Below, in pieces: positions 36,768 to 50,233 of a stretch of 64,000 nt of DNA. The DNA comes from Neisseria animalis (lineage in GTDB: Bacteria; Pseudomonadota; Gammaproteobacteria; Burkholderiales; Neisseriaceae), in the NCBI RefSeq assembly GCF_900636515.1, contig NZ_LR134287.1, positions 62,001-126,000 on the forward strand, written 5' to 3'. Each line of letters begins with the position of its first letter. Position 1 is the stretch's first letter. The notes beneath the pieces were generated by a model, which was not told the DNA's origin, made no database searches, and saw only the letters and a list, made by a program, of their open reading frames with translations. The position numbers were made by a program, and so were the translations under genes.

Positions 36768-38081
36768 ATGACGCATAAAATACTGTTTCGCACCGCTTTG
36801 TTGGGGATAACTGCCGCGCTGCTTGCTGCCTGCCCGAGCAAAAGTACCAAATATCCGATTGATACCGTTGTGTACGGTCCCGACCGGCCGACCGGCACGC
36901 CTCATGCGTTGGGTACGACTGTCCGCCCGGGCGGTGGTGCGTCTTATGTTGTGGTCAAACACAGCGATTTGCCCCATTGGGAAATTCAGCAGTTTGCCGA
37001 CAGCCTGAAATCTTTCAAACGCGGTTGCGAGAAATTGAAAAACCGCCAAGGCTGGCAGGATGTGTGTGCCCAAGCTGCACAAACGCGAAATCATCATGCT
37101 GCCGCCAAATCCTTTTTCGAACGCTATTTCACCCCGTGGGAAGTCAGCGGCAACGGCTCACAGGCCGGTACGGTAACCGGTTACTATATTCCATTGATGA
37201 ACGGCGATGTGAAGCAGACCGGCAAAGCACGTTTCCCGATTTACGGCATTCCCAACGATTTCGTTTCCGTGCCGCTGCCGTCTAATTTGCGCGGCAGCAA
37301 ATCCACCGTCCGCATCCGTGCCACCGGCCAAAACAGCGGTGTGATTGATAAAGCGGGCAGCCATACCGCCGATTTGTCGAAATTCCCGATTACTGCCCGC
37401 ACTACGGCGTTGAAAGGCCGTTTTGAAGGCAGCCGCTTCGTGCCGTATCACACACGTTCTCAAATCAACGGCGGCGCGTTAAACGGTAAAGCGCCGATTT
37501 TGGGCTATGCCGACGATCCCGTAGAGCTGTTTTTCATGCACATTCAAGGTTCGGGAACGCTGCAAACGCCGAGTGGTCAAAAAGTCGCTTTGGGCTATGC
37601 GGATAAAAACGAACACCCTTATAAATCCATCGGCCGCTACATGGCGGATAAAGGTTATCTGACCCTCGGCCAAACCACCATGCAGGGCATCAAAGCCTAT
37701 ATGCAGCAGAATCCTCAAAAGCTGGCGGAAGTATTGGGGCAAAACCCGAGCTATGTGTTTTTCCGCAAACTGGATAATGCAGACGGCGCAATCGGCGCAT
37801 TGGGCACACCGCTGATGGGCGAATACGCCGGTGCGGTCGACCGCCACTATATTACTTTGGGCGCGCCGCTGTTTGTCGCCACCGCTCATCCGGTTACCGG
37901 CAAAGCACTCAACCGCCTGATTATGGCGCAGGATACCGGCAGCGCGATTAAAGGCGCAGTGCGCGTGGATTATTTCTGGGGCTACGGCGATGCGGCAGGC
38001 GAAGTTGCCGGTAAGCAGAAAACCACAGGTTATGTGTGGCAGCTTTTGCCCAACGGTATGGAGCCCAAATACCGCCCGTAA
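36768..38081 (+). CDS. mltA: Membrane-bound lytic murein transglycosylase A
   Basis: An outer-membrane lipoprotein that cleaves peptidoglycan glycan strands to give 1,6-anhydromuropeptides. The 437-residue protein has a lipoprotein signal ending ALLAAC (Cys about 20). The double-psi barrel MltA domain contains GSQAGTVTGYYIPLMNG and DPVELFFMHIQGSGTL (about 240-255), and the C-terminal 3D domain shows MAQDTGSAIKGAVRVDYFWG (about 384-403) with catalytic Asp residues. Some databases call this protein GNA33 in meningococci. I chose ATG 36768; an upstream TTG in frame is less likely. Confidence 0.94.
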   Translation: MTHKILFRTALLGITAALLAACPSKSTKYPIDTVVYGPDRPTGTPHALGTTVRPGGGASYVVVKHSDLPHWEIQQFADSLKSFKRGCEKLKNRQGWQDVCAQAAQTRNHHAAAKSFFERYFTPWEVSGNGSQAGTVTGYYIPLMNGDVKQTGKARFPIYGIPNDFVSVPLPSNLRGSKSTVRIRATGQNSGVIDKAGSHTADLSKFPITARTTALKGRFEGSRFVPYHTRSQINGGALNGKAPILGYADDPVELFFMHIQGSGTLQTPSGQKVALGYADKNEHPYKSIGRYMADKGYLTLGQTTMQGIKAYMQQNPQKLAEVLGQNPSYVFFRKLDNADGAIGALGTPLMGEYAGAVDRHYITLGAPLFVATAHPVTGKALNRLIMAQDTGSAIKGAVRVDYFWGYGDAAGEVAGKQKTTGYVWQLLPNGMEPKYRP

Positions 38082-38445
38082 CGTGTTTTGCAGATGTACA
38101 GATACCGCCGTGAGTGAAAGAGTGTAAAGCATGCAGGTTTGCCGGCGGTACGGAAAACGGACGTTTTCCTGTGGATAAAATCGGGATAAATTTACAGACG
38201 GCATGAACGGGTGCATTTTCCGCACAACAGACAGAATATGCCGGAAAGGCCGTCTGCAAACCTGATACTATCTAAATCATCGTGAAACCTTTATAATCAG
38301 GCTTATCCCGCTTCAATACAAAGCGTTTTTTTCTCAGTAATCTTGCTGTACGGGAAAAATATCCCAATCGGACGTTTGTGAATAAATATGTGGATAACTC
38401 CATATATTTTAATTATCGGACTACCCGAATGATTAAGGATTGTTA
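38082..38445. other. Gap between mltA and ftsE with three DnaA boxes
   Basis: No gene is supported. Three minus-strand DnaA-box matches occur: TGTGGATAA at 38170-38178, TGTGAATAA at 38377-38385 and TGTGGATAA at 38389-38397, the last two almost contiguous and about 50 bp from the ftsE start. Confidence 0.6.
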
Positions 38446-39096
38446 ATGATTCGTTTCGAACAAGTTTCCAAAACCTATCCGGGCGGATTTGAAGCCCTGA
38501 AAAACGTCAGTTTCCAAATCAATAAAGGCGAGATGATTTTCATCGCAGGCCATTCCGGCTCGGGAAAATCTACCGTTCTGAAACTGATTTCGGGCATTAC
38601 CAAACCCAGCAAGGGCAAAGTGTGGTTTAACAATCAGGATTTGGGTGCGCTCAACGACAATCAAATCGGTTTCATGCGCCAGCACATCGGCATTGTTTTC
38701 CAAGACCACAAAATCCTGTACGACCGCAATGTGTTGCAAAACGTTATCCTGCCGTTGCGTATCATCGGTTATCCGTCTGCCAAAGCGGAAGAGCGCGCCC
38801 GTATCGCGATTGAAAAAGTTGGATTGAAAGGTCGGGAATCGGATGATCCGGTAACCCTGTCGGGCGGCGAGCAGCAACGTTTGTGTATCGCCCGCGCCGT
38901 AGTGCACCAGCCGAGCCTGCTGATTGCCGATGAGCCGTCTGCAAATCTCGACCGGGCTTATGCTTTGGATATTATGGAATTGTTTAAAACTTTTCATGAG
39001 GCAGGAACAACCGTTATTGTTGCCGCCCATGATGAAACCCTGATGGCAGATTACGGCCACCGCATTTTGCGCTTACAGAAGGGACGGCTGGCATGA
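38446..39096 (+). CDS. ftsE: Cell division ATP-binding protein FtsE
   Basis: The ATPase of the FtsEX complex, which activates peptidoglycan hydrolysis at the septum. The 216 residues hold Walker A GHSGSGKST (35-43), the signature LSGGEQQR (about 139-146) and Walker B LLIADEP (about 159-165). The following D-loop SANLD is encoded by an uptake sequence (GCCGTCTGCAAA, 38936-38947), a functional motif and DNA signal sharing the same bases. It overlaps ftsX by the ATGA stop-start junction. Confidence 0.96.
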   Translation: MIRFEQVSKTYPGGFEALKNVSFQINKGEMIFIAGHSGSGKSTVLKLISGITKPSKGKVWFNNQDLGALNDNQIGFMRQHIGIVFQDHKILYDRNVLQNVILPLRIIGYPSAKAEERARIAIEKVGLKGRESDDPVTLSGGEQQRLCIARAVVHQPSLLIADEPSANLDRAYALDIMELFKTFHEAGTTVIVAAHDETLMADYGHRILRLQKGRLA

Positions 39097-40010
39097 GTAT
39101 CGTTCATTATCTTTCCCTGCATGCCGAATCTGCGCGTACCGCATTAAAGCAACTGGTGCGCCAGCCCGTCGGTACGTTGTTGACGCTACTGATGTTGGCA
39201 ATCGCCATGACTTTGCCGCTGTTTTTATATTTGGGTGTGCAAAGTGGGCAGAGCGTATTGGGCAAACTTAATGAGTCGCCGCAGATTACCGTATATATGG
39301 ATACTGCTGCCGAACAATCAGACAACGACACCGTACAGAATTTATTGCAGCGCGACCGGCGTTTGAACCAAATCCGTTTTATCAGCAAACAAGAAGGTTT
39401 GGAAGAATTGCAAACCAATCTCGACCAAAATTTGGTTTCCATGTTGGACGATAATCCGCTGCCCGATGTATTTATTGTTACCCCTGATGCAAACAGTACG
39501 CCCGAGCAGATGCAGGCAATTTTCGCCGATTTAACCAAACTGCCGATGGTTGAGTCGGCAACCATGGATACCGAATGGGTGCACACGCTGTATCAAATCA
39601 ATGAATTTATCCATAAGATTTTGTGGTTTTTGGCGGTAACGTTGGGTATGGCGTTTGTATTGGTGGCGCATAATACCATCCGCTTGCAGATTCTCAGCCG
39701 CAAGGAAGAAATCGAAATTACCAAACTCTTGGGCGCACCCGCATCATTTATCCGCCGTCCGTTTCTGTATCAGGCAGTATGGCAAAGCGTATTTTCCGCT
39801 GCTGTCAGTTTGGGTTTGTGTGCATGGTTGCTGAATAGTGTCCGGCCAATGGTAGATGCGATTTTCAAACCCTATGCCATCAATATCGGCTGGCGTTTTT
39901 TTAATGGCAGCGAAATAGTATTGGTATTCGGTTTTGTCATCGCACTCGGTGTGTTTGGTGCGTGGTTGGCAACCACCCAACATTTGTTGGGTTTCAAAGC
40001 AAAAAAATAA
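39093..40010 (+). CDS. ftsX: Cell division protein FtsX
   Basis: The permease-like partner of FtsE, controlling periplasmic murein hydrolase activators. The 305 residues contain an N-terminal helix (about 26-46), a periplasmic domain (QITVYMDTAAEQSDND to ESATMDTEWV), then three helices, with the conserved cytoplasmic segment RLQILSRKEEIEITKLLGAP (about 198-217) that contacts FtsE. The ATG overlaps the ftsE stop codon. An uptake-sequence-derived terminator follows. Confidence 0.95.
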   Translation: MSIVHYLSLHAESARTALKQLVRQPVGTLLTLLMLAIAMTLPLFLYLGVQSGQSVLGKLNESPQITVYMDTAAEQSDNDTVQNLLQRDRRLNQIRFISKQEGLEELQTNLDQNLVSMLDDNPLPDVFIVTPDANSTPEQMQAIFADLTKLPMVESATMDTEWVHTLYQINEFIHKILWFLAVTLGMAFVLVAHNTIRLQILSRKEEIEITKLLGAPASFIRRPFLYQAVWQSVFSAAVSLGLCAWLLNSVRPMVDAIFKPYAINIGWRFFNGSEIVLVFGFVIALGVFGAWLATTQHLLGFKAKK

Positions 40011-40018
40011 AGAAAAAT

Positions 40019-40054
40019 GCAGACGGCCTGAAAATTGTTCAGGCCGTTTTTTTT
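40019..40054. terminator. ftsEX terminator
   Basis: ACGGCCTGAA and TTCAGGCCGT arms with a 5-base loop and a long T run; the hairpin overlaps a half uptake sequence. Confidence 0.85.
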
Positions 40055-40161
40055 GAATGGAAGAAACGATAGATTGTCCTATCACATGACAGGAAAACAA
40101 TCTTTGATAATTTCAAGAATGATTGCCGTCCGGCAGAGGCAAAAAATGTCGATAAACAAAG

Positions 40162-40268
40162 TATAGTCATTTAAAATAAGAATGATACAGCGTTGCTTTG
40201 CCTTGCCGTACTATGTGTACTGTCTGCGGCTTCGCTGCCTTGTCTCATTCTTATTTTATTCGACTATA
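40162..40268. repeat. Correia-like element, short form, copy 8
   Basis: A 107-bp element from TATAGTCATTTAAAATAAG to TTTTATTCGACTATA, identical in form to copies 4, 9 and 10 as far as I can compare. Confidence 0.92.
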
Positions 40269-40285
40269 TATAGAATATATACAGA

Positions 40286-40322
40286 TAAAGCCGTCTGCAA
40301 AACCAATATACAGACGGCTTTA
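40286..40322. terminator. Uptake-sequence terminator of the PhnA-like gene
   Basis: ATAAAGCCGTCTGCAAAA pairs with ATACAGACGGCTTTA. On the minus strand it follows the PhnA-like gene. Confidence 0.75.
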
Positions 40323-40353
40323 AATATTCAAAATACCGGAAAATAAAAAACAA

Positions 40354-40686
40354 TCAGGCTTTTTTGACAAATTCCGATTTTAAATTCATCGGTGTACCAT
40401 CAACCTTGCAACCAATATTGTGATCACCTTCCTGAAGGCGGATACCTTTTACCTTCGTACCCTGTTTAATAACCATCGAACTGCCTTTAACCTTCAAATC
40501 CTTAATCAATACGACCGTATCGCCATCAGCCAGAACCGTACCGTTGGCATCTTTAACCACCGACAAATCATTAGCAGCAACAGCTTCCCCTTCACGCCAT
40601 TCGTGAGCACATTCAGGGCATACCAATAAATCACCATCTTCATAAGTATATTCAGATTGGCATTGTGGGCAGGCAGGTAGAGACAT
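40354..40686 (-). CDS. yjdM: PhnA/YjdM family zinc-ribbon protein
   Basis: A 110-residue protein with an N-terminal zinc ribbon, [21 protein letters not shown] (Cys6, Cys9, Cys23, Cys26), and a C-terminal KOW-like barrel ([34 protein letters not shown]). The family is called PhnA from its place by the E. coli phosphonate genes, but it is not phosphonoacetate hydrolase and its role is unknown. Start taken at MSLPAC, six codons inside the longest frame, with AAGGAAAT upstream. Confidence 0.9.
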   Translation of the reverse strand: MSLPACPQCQSEYTYEDGDLLVCPECAHEWREGEAVAANDLSVVKDANGTVLADGDTVVLIKDLKVKGSSMVIKQGTKVKGIRLQEGDHNIGCKVDGTPMNLKSEFVKKA

Positions 40687-40902
40687 CTTAATTTCCTTCA
40701 ACAAAAAAACAGCGAATCATTATAACATCTGAAAAAAAGAATAATGATGGAAAGCAAAAGCCGTCTGCAAACTCCAAAACGCAGACGGCCGGTTGGCAGA
40801 GGGAGTACAGTTTGTCATTTCGCCGCAAATTTCCCTCAATAAAATTTCCTTACCAAACAGATAGATGAGTATTTTCCCGATTTTATTTGTATTTTTAGGG
40901 TT

Positions 40903-40931
40903 GACTGGGGTGGTTTGGAGGGGTATAGTTC
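40903..40931 (+). promoter_or_regulatory. rRNA operon promoter P1
   Basis: TTGACT and TATAGT are separated by exactly 17 bases, a near-consensus sigma-70 promoter about 260 bp upstream of the 16S gene. Confidence 0.7.
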
Positions 40932-41016
40932 GGTTCTTCGCTGCTTCGGCGGTGAAAGCGAACTGTTTATTATAGCAGATTTATTTGGAAGTTTTAAGCT
41001 GGTTGGTAAAAAACAT

Positions 41017-41046
41017 TTGACAAATAAAAACAAGCTGTAGTAAAAT
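41017..41046 (+). promoter_or_regulatory. rRNA operon promoter P2
   Basis: TTGACA and TAAAAT with an 18-base spacer, about 143 bp upstream of 16S. With P1 it gives the tandem-promoter arrangement usual for rRNA operons. Confidence 0.7.
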
Positions 41047-41054
41047 TCGAATTT

Positions 41055-41067
41055 AGCTCTTTAACAA
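41055..41067 (+). promoter_or_regulatory. boxA antitermination site
   Basis: AGCTCTTTAACAA matches the boxA consensus TGCTCTTTAACA, where NusB-NusE load for rRNA antitermination. A possible stem (GTGTGAG/CTCACAC) follows at about 41083-41106. Confidence 0.75.
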
Positions 41068-41188
41068 ACAGATTACCGATAAGTGTGAGTGCGGAAAGCC
41101 TCACACTGCGACAAAAACAGACAAGATGTAGAAATTCTATATCCTGTCGGTTTCTTTGAAGCAGACCAGAAGTTATTAAGTTAGAGAT

Positions 41189-42733
<1,545 letters not shown>

Positions 42734-42834
42734 GAGAAAAGAAGAGGTTCTCCGCATTCACACTTATCGGTAAACTGTAGAAGATGCAAGAAGAAGAGCA
42801 ACAATATTCGATAGGATATATTGCTCACGACCTT

Positions 42835-42911
<77 letters not shown>

Positions 42912-42921
42912 AACACATACT

Positions 42922-42997
42922 GGGGGCATAGCTCAGTTGGTAGAGCACCTGCTTTGCAAGCAGGGGGTCATCGGTTCGATCCCGTTTGCCTCCACCA
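42922..42997 (+). tRNA. tRNA-Ala (anticodon TGC)
   Basis: A 76-base cloverleaf from GGGGGCATAGCTCAG to CTCCACCA, anticodon TGC in CTTTGCAAG, with encoded CCA. It is 10 bases after tRNA-Ile, the usual spacer pair. Confidence 0.97.
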
Positions 42998-43372
42998 AAA
43001 AGACTTCACAAATTAAAATAAGCTGCTATAATCGCCGCTCATTTTAATTTGCGAAGTCGGACAAAGTCCGCAAGCATCGATCTTTAACAAATTGGAAAGC
43101 CGAAATCAACAAACAAAGACAAAGTTGGTCGGATTGGATAGAGAACGGTTGCGACCGTTTAACATCTCTTTTAAGCAAAGCGCAAGCAAAGCTAAAAAGA
43201 AAAACAAACCGGCCACAGTATTTGGGTGATGATTGTATCGAGTTGTTCCCGAAACACAAAAGGCGGGAACAATACACAACAAAGCAGTAAGCTTTATCAA
43301 AGTAAAAATCTCTAGTCCCTGTTCTAGTCAACGGAAGAGCGGATTAAGTCAGAGAGGTTCTTGAAATGATAG
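42998..43372 (+). other. Spacer between tRNA-Ala and 23S with a second boxA and the 23S processing stem
   Basis: TCTTTAACAAATTGG (43081 onward) resembles boxA. The 13 bases TGATAGAGTCAAG at 43367-43379 pair exactly with CTTGACTCTATCA at 46255-46267, giving the stem that RNase III cleaves to release 23S rRNA. Confidence 0.7.
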
Positions 43373-46263
<2,891 letters not shown>

Positions 46264-46383
46264 TCATTTGAAGAACTTCAGATGAAAGCTTACTGATAAG
46301 CGATACAACATTACCGAAGTTGATTAAAGAATAAATAAGTGCAGGAGACTGCATAACGGCTTAACCGATTTGTACAGTTTAAG

Positions 46384-46497
46384 TTTGGCGGCCATAGCGA
46401 GTTGGTCCCACGCCTTCCCATCCCGAACAGGACCGTGAAACGACTCAGCGCCGATGATAGTGTGGTTCTTCCATGTGAAAGTAGGTCACTGCCAAAC
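46384..46497 (+). rRNA. rrf: 5S ribosomal RNA
   Basis: About 114 bases, from TTGGCGGCCATAGCG to GGTCACTGCCAAAC, with paired ends and the conserved CCCATCCCGAAC segment. It is the last RNA of the operon. Confidence 0.93.
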
Positions 46498-46506
46498 ACC
46501 CATTCC

Positions 46507-46541
46507 GAAGCCCCTGACATCATGTCGGGGGCTTTTACTTT
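46507..46541 (+). terminator. rRNA operon terminator
   Basis: AAGCCCCTGAC and GTCGGGGGCTTTT form a GC-rich hairpin with a 5-base loop and a T run, 10 bases after 5S. Confidence 0.88.
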
Positions 46542-46724
46542 GTTGCTTGCCGGGTAGCGGAGATATGGGGGAGGTATGGAGTATGGTGTTGCACAAGTCA
46601 GACAGAAGATTGCTGTGCTTCGGCAAAAGGCTTGAAGCACTTGGGGGCTTTATTTATGATGGGGTTGTAGGCGGTATCCGCTCGGATGCCGGGTTGACAT
46701 CTTGATAACAGAAGGAGAAAGCTC

Positions 46725-47012
46725 ATGAAAAAATTCCTGTTCGGTGCGCTGGCTGCGTTGGCGGCAGGCTTGTCGTTGGCGGCGGTAAACATCAATACGG
46801 CCGCTCAGAGCGAGTTGGAGGCCCTGCCGGGCATCGGCCCTGCGAAAGCCAAAGCGATTGTGGCCTACCGTCAGCAGAACGGCGGTTTCAAAACGACGGA
46901 AGAGCTGAAGAATGTGAAGGGTATCGGTGAGGGAATTTATGGCAAACTGAAGGCCGAGGTCACGGTGGCGCCGGTACAGAACAAACGTAAGGCCGTGCCG
47001 GCTAGCAAGTAG
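46725..47012 (+). CDS. comE: ComE/ComEA helix-hairpin-helix DNA-binding competence protein
   Basis: A 95-residue periplasmic DNA-binding protein that pulls transforming DNA through the outer membrane. It has a signal peptide (MKKFLFGALAALAAGLSLAA) and one helix-hairpin-helix pair, VNINTAAQSELEALPGIGPAKA and TTEELKNVKGIGEGIYGKL, with a basic tail (NKRKAVPASK). In Neisseria, comE copies lie just after rRNA operons, exactly as here, so further copies are likely elsewhere. Preceded by AGAAGGAGAAAGC. Confidence 0.95.
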   Translation: MKKFLFGALAALAAGLSLAAVNINTAAQSELEALPGIGPAKAKAIVAYRQQNGGFKTTEELKNVKGIGEGIYGKLKAEVTVAPVQNKRKAVPASK

Positions 47013-47043
47013 GCTGAACGAAGAACCCGGAAAATCACCGGGG

Positions 47044-47086
47044 AAAAAGCCGTCTGTAAATCAACTATAGGTTTGCAGACGGCTTC
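47044..47086. terminator. Uptake-sequence terminator after comE
   Basis: AAAAAGCCGTCTGTAAA and GTTTGCAGACGGCTT arms around a loop of about 10 bases. Confidence 0.72.
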
Positions 47087-47248
47087 GGTCGGTAGGAAAC
47101 TTCTTTTTAATGGATAGCAGGAAAAGTTGGAATAAATTGTTTTATTTGCATTGCTCATTATTCGGCTTTGCATGATGACATTTTATTTCATATCTTACTG
47201 CTACGTTTTACCCCATAAAAAAATTTAATGTTTCCGCTTAGGTTTACT

Positions 47249-48676
47249 TTACTTGAATTTATAGCTGTATTGTAAACCTACGAGATTGGCATAGTTGTTG
47301 AACTTAGCGGTACCGGTACCTTTACTGTCCACATTATCGCCGACGGATGCGGCGGATTTGAATGTGGTATCGTTGATGTGGATATGGCTGTATGCAATAT
47401 CAAAGACGTGGTTTTTGCGGTATTGGTATTTCGCACCGATCGAGTACCAAATACGATTGCCGTCGGGCAAAGTATTCAGACGGCTGTCTGCATTGCGGAC
47501 AGGGCTTTGGTCGAAGGCGATACCGGCGCGCAGTTGCAGAGGTTCGCTGTATTGGTAGGAGCCGCCGAAACCGACTTTATAGGTATTGCGCCAGTTGGGT
47601 GTGATAACGGTGCGGTCGGAGATTTTGCCGCCGCCGATGTTTTTAGTGTTTTCAAATACCAATTCGGCTTTGTTGAAACGGCTGTGGCGTGTCCAAGTAA
47701 CATCGCCAAACAGGTTCAGTTTGTCGGTGGCTTTATACATGCCGTGTACCGATAATGATTCGGGCGTAACGATTTTGACGCTGGCTTTTTCATGGGCGGC
47801 ATAACCATTTCCTCCTGCCGCCACCGGTGCACTGATACGGCCAAATGCGGCTTGTGCAAACGCACCGTCAGCCGACCAGTCTGCCGTACCTTTTAAAGTA
47901 TGCGTTACTTTGGAGCGGTAGTTGACGCCGACACGGGCGCGATCGTTAATGTCCCACATCCAGCCCAAATGGAAGCCGAAACCCCAATCTTTGCCTTTTA
48001 CTTCGGCATGGCCGTCTGCTTTTCCTGTAGCATCAACGCGAACAGACTGCCCCGCCCGCTGAGACGCTTGAAGACTTGCCAAGCCGCTCAAGGCGCCGGA
48101 TGCGTCCCAGTCGGCGTATTTGCGTAACTCGGCGCTTGAGTATTGGGCAATCGCGCCGATACCGACAGAGTGTTGTTCGTTGAATTTATAAGCAACAACA
48201 GGCTCTACGGCAATAGTGGTCAGGCCGAGCTGGTTCAGATGGTGGCGTAAAACAGAATCTTTGCTGTATTCGGTAGATGAACCGAATGGAACGTATACGC
48301 CCAAACCGAGCGTGACATCATCGTTGAGTTTGTATGCGCCGTAAACGTGCGGTGCGGCAACGATGTCATCGGTAATTTTGCCGGAAGTTTCGCCTGATAC
48401 AGCGCCGCCGCGTCGGTAGGTGGCTTGGGCATCGCTGTATTTGATGTGGGGAGCGAGCAGGTTGACGGCAGCGGTTACTTCACTGCTTTCCAGTTTGGTT
48501 AAACCGGCCGGGTTGTAGAAGAGGGTGGAAGAATCGGCTGCTTCGGCAGTTGCGGCGTTGGCAGTGCTTTGGGCGGTAACAGACTGCGTACTGAAATGGT
48601 AGCCGGAAGCCTGAGCCAATGCGGGAACAAATGCCAAACCCAGCAGAAAATGGATTTTTTTAACGTTCATGTTCAT
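47249..48676 (-). CDS. FadL/OmpP1/TodX family outer-membrane transport protein
   Basis: A 475-residue outer-membrane beta-barrel for hydrophobic compounds such as long-chain fatty acids. The signal peptide ends near PALAQASG, followed by the N-terminal hatch with SSTLFYNPAGLTKLE (about 49-63, the FYNPAxL signature of FadL). Many alternating beta-strands follow, ending YSYKFK with the C-terminal aromatic pattern for BAM insertion. It may begin at Met 3. Its ligand cannot be told. Alone on the minus strand. Confidence 0.93.
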   Translation of the reverse strand: MNMNVKKIHFLLGLAFVPALAQASGYHFSTQSVTAQSTANAATAEAADSSTLFYNPAGLTKLESSEVTAAVNLLAPHIKYSDAQATYRRGGAVSGETSGKITDDIVAAPHVYGAYKLNDDVTLGLGVYVPFGSSTEYSKDSVLRHHLNQLGLTTIAVEPVVAYKFNEQHSVGIGAIAQYSSAELRKYADWDASGALSGLASLQASQRAGQSVRVDATGKADGHAEVKGKDWGFGFHLGWMWDINDRARVGVNYRSKVTHTLKGTADWSADGAFAQAAFGRISAPVAAGGNGYAAHEKASVKIVTPESLSVHGMYKATDKLNLFGDVTWTRHSRFNKAELVFENTKNIGGGKISDRTVITPNWRNTYKVGFGGSYQYSEPLQLRAGIAFDQSPVRNADSRLNTLPDGNRIWYSIGAKYQYRKNHVFDIAYSHIHINDTTFKSAASVGDNVDSKGTGTAKFNNYANLVGLQYSYKFK

Positions 48677-48935
48677 GGTGTTTCAATCACTCTATATAAG
48701 TAATATTGGGAACAGGCGAAATGCCTGTTTGCAAAAAGATTTTAGTGTAGGTGCTCGATTCTATAATATCTGTTAAATTTAAGATAGCTTTTTCTATACT
48801 GATGGGTTAAATTCGTTACCTTTCATTACATTTTCTCTATAATTCCGTGCACAACGGGCAGCAGCTTTGCCCGGCGGCTTTGTTTTGCAGACGGCATATT
48901 GCTCAAGGCCGTCTGCAAAATCAGGGGGGGATATT

Positions 48936-50174
48936 ATGGCCATTAGTGAAACAGAACGCTTTGCTTGGCTACAGTTGGCGTTGACACCTTATATTGGTGC
49001 GGAAACCTTTCTCAAATTGCTGCAACATTTCGGCAGTGTGGAAGCGGCATTGGCCGCACCGTCAGAGTTTGTTGGGCGGGCAGCCCGTAATAAGCAGGCT
49101 GCGGCAGTATGGGATAATCGGGAAAAGCGCGAACTGGCCAGACAGTCGGCATTGGAGGCTTTGGAGTGGGAAACGCAGGCAGATTGCCGTCTGATGTTGC
49201 TGAAGGACGATGATTTTCCGGTGATGCTGGCCGAGGGCCTGACTCCTCCGCCCTTATTGTTTTTGCGCGGCAATACCGCATTGCTGCACAGCCCGTCTGT
49301 CGCCATCGTCGGCAGTCGTCATGCTACGCCGCAAGCGGTTAGAATTGCACGGGATTTTGGTGAGGCATTGGGTAAAGAAGGGATTACCGTGGTTTCCGGT
49401 ATGGCTGCCGGAATTGATGCCGCCGCCCATCAAGGTGCGTTGTTGGCAGACGGGGGCGGTACGATAGCTGTCTGGGGAACAGGCATCAACCGTATCTATC
49501 CGCCGTCTAACAAGCAGCTTGCCTACGAAATTGCCGGACATGGTTTGATTGTCAGCGAATTTCCGCTGGGTACGCGGCCGCTGGCGGGAAATTTTCCGCG
49601 GCGAAACCGTTTGATTGCCGCTTTATCCTGCGCTACATTGGTGGTCGAAGCAGCATTGGAATCAGGCTCGCTGATTACAACCAAACTTGCCGCCGAAATG
49701 GGGAGGGAAGTGATGGCGGTGCCCGGCTCGATTGATAATCCGCACAGTAAAGGTTGCCACAAGCTGATTAAAGAAGGTGCAAAACTGGTGGAATGTTTAG
49801 ATGATATTGTGCAAGAATGCCCGCAGCTATTGCAAAATGCCTCCATATCATCATATTCTATAAATAAACAGCGGAAAAAAGCCGAAAGGCCGTCTGCAAA
49901 TACCCTGTCGGCAGCAAAAAACGAAAAATTGCCGTTGGCAGAGCCGGAAAAAAACCAAACCGAAGCAGTACGGCCGTCTGAAAAAATACAGGCTGCCCAA
50001 TCCGCGCAGGCAGACAGCATACTGGCGGCGATGGGCTACGATCCTGTCCACCCCGATATGCTGGCGGCGCAAACAGGGCTGGCCGCTGCCGACATTTACG
50101 CCAAATTGTTGGAACATGAATTAGAAGGAACAGTTGCCGCGCTTGCCGGAGGCCGTTACCAAAGAATAAGATGA
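48936..50174 (+). CDS. dprA: DNA-processing protein DprA
   Basis: DprA binds incoming single-stranded DNA and loads RecA during transformation. The 412-residue protein begins MAISETERFAWLQL, has an N-terminal SAM-like region, the Rossmann domain with SVAIVGSRHATPQ (about 121-133), GGGTIAVWGTGINRIYPPSN and FPRRNRLIAALS, a linker of about 75 residues, and a C-terminal winged helix (ILAAMGYDPVHPDMLA...). The linker holds two in-frame uptake sequences (coding RPSANT and RPSEK). The start follows GGGGGGATATT. It leads dprA-smg-topA. Confidence 0.95.
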   Translation: MAISETERFAWLQLALTPYIGAETFLKLLQHFGSVEAALAAPSEFVGRAARNKQAAAVWDNREKRELARQSALEALEWETQADCRLMLLKDDDFPVMLAEGLTPPPLLFLRGNTALLHSPSVAIVGSRHATPQAVRIARDFGEALGKEGITVVSGMAAGIDAAAHQGALLADGGGTIAVWGTGINRIYPPSNKQLAYEIAGHGLIVSEFPLGTRPLAGNFPRRNRLIAALSCATLVVEAALESGSLITTKLAAEMGREVMAVPGSIDNPHSKGCHKLIKEGAKLVECLDDIVQECPQLLQNASISSYSINKQRKKAERPSANTLSAAKNEKLPLAEPEKNQTEAVRPSEKIQAAQSAQADSILAAMGYDPVHPDMLAAQTGLAAADIYAKLLEHELEGTVAALAGGRYQRIR

Positions 50175-50233
50175 ACGGCAGCTTGCCGGATACCGTATTC
50201 AGCAAATACGGGCTTTAAAACAATATAAGGAAC

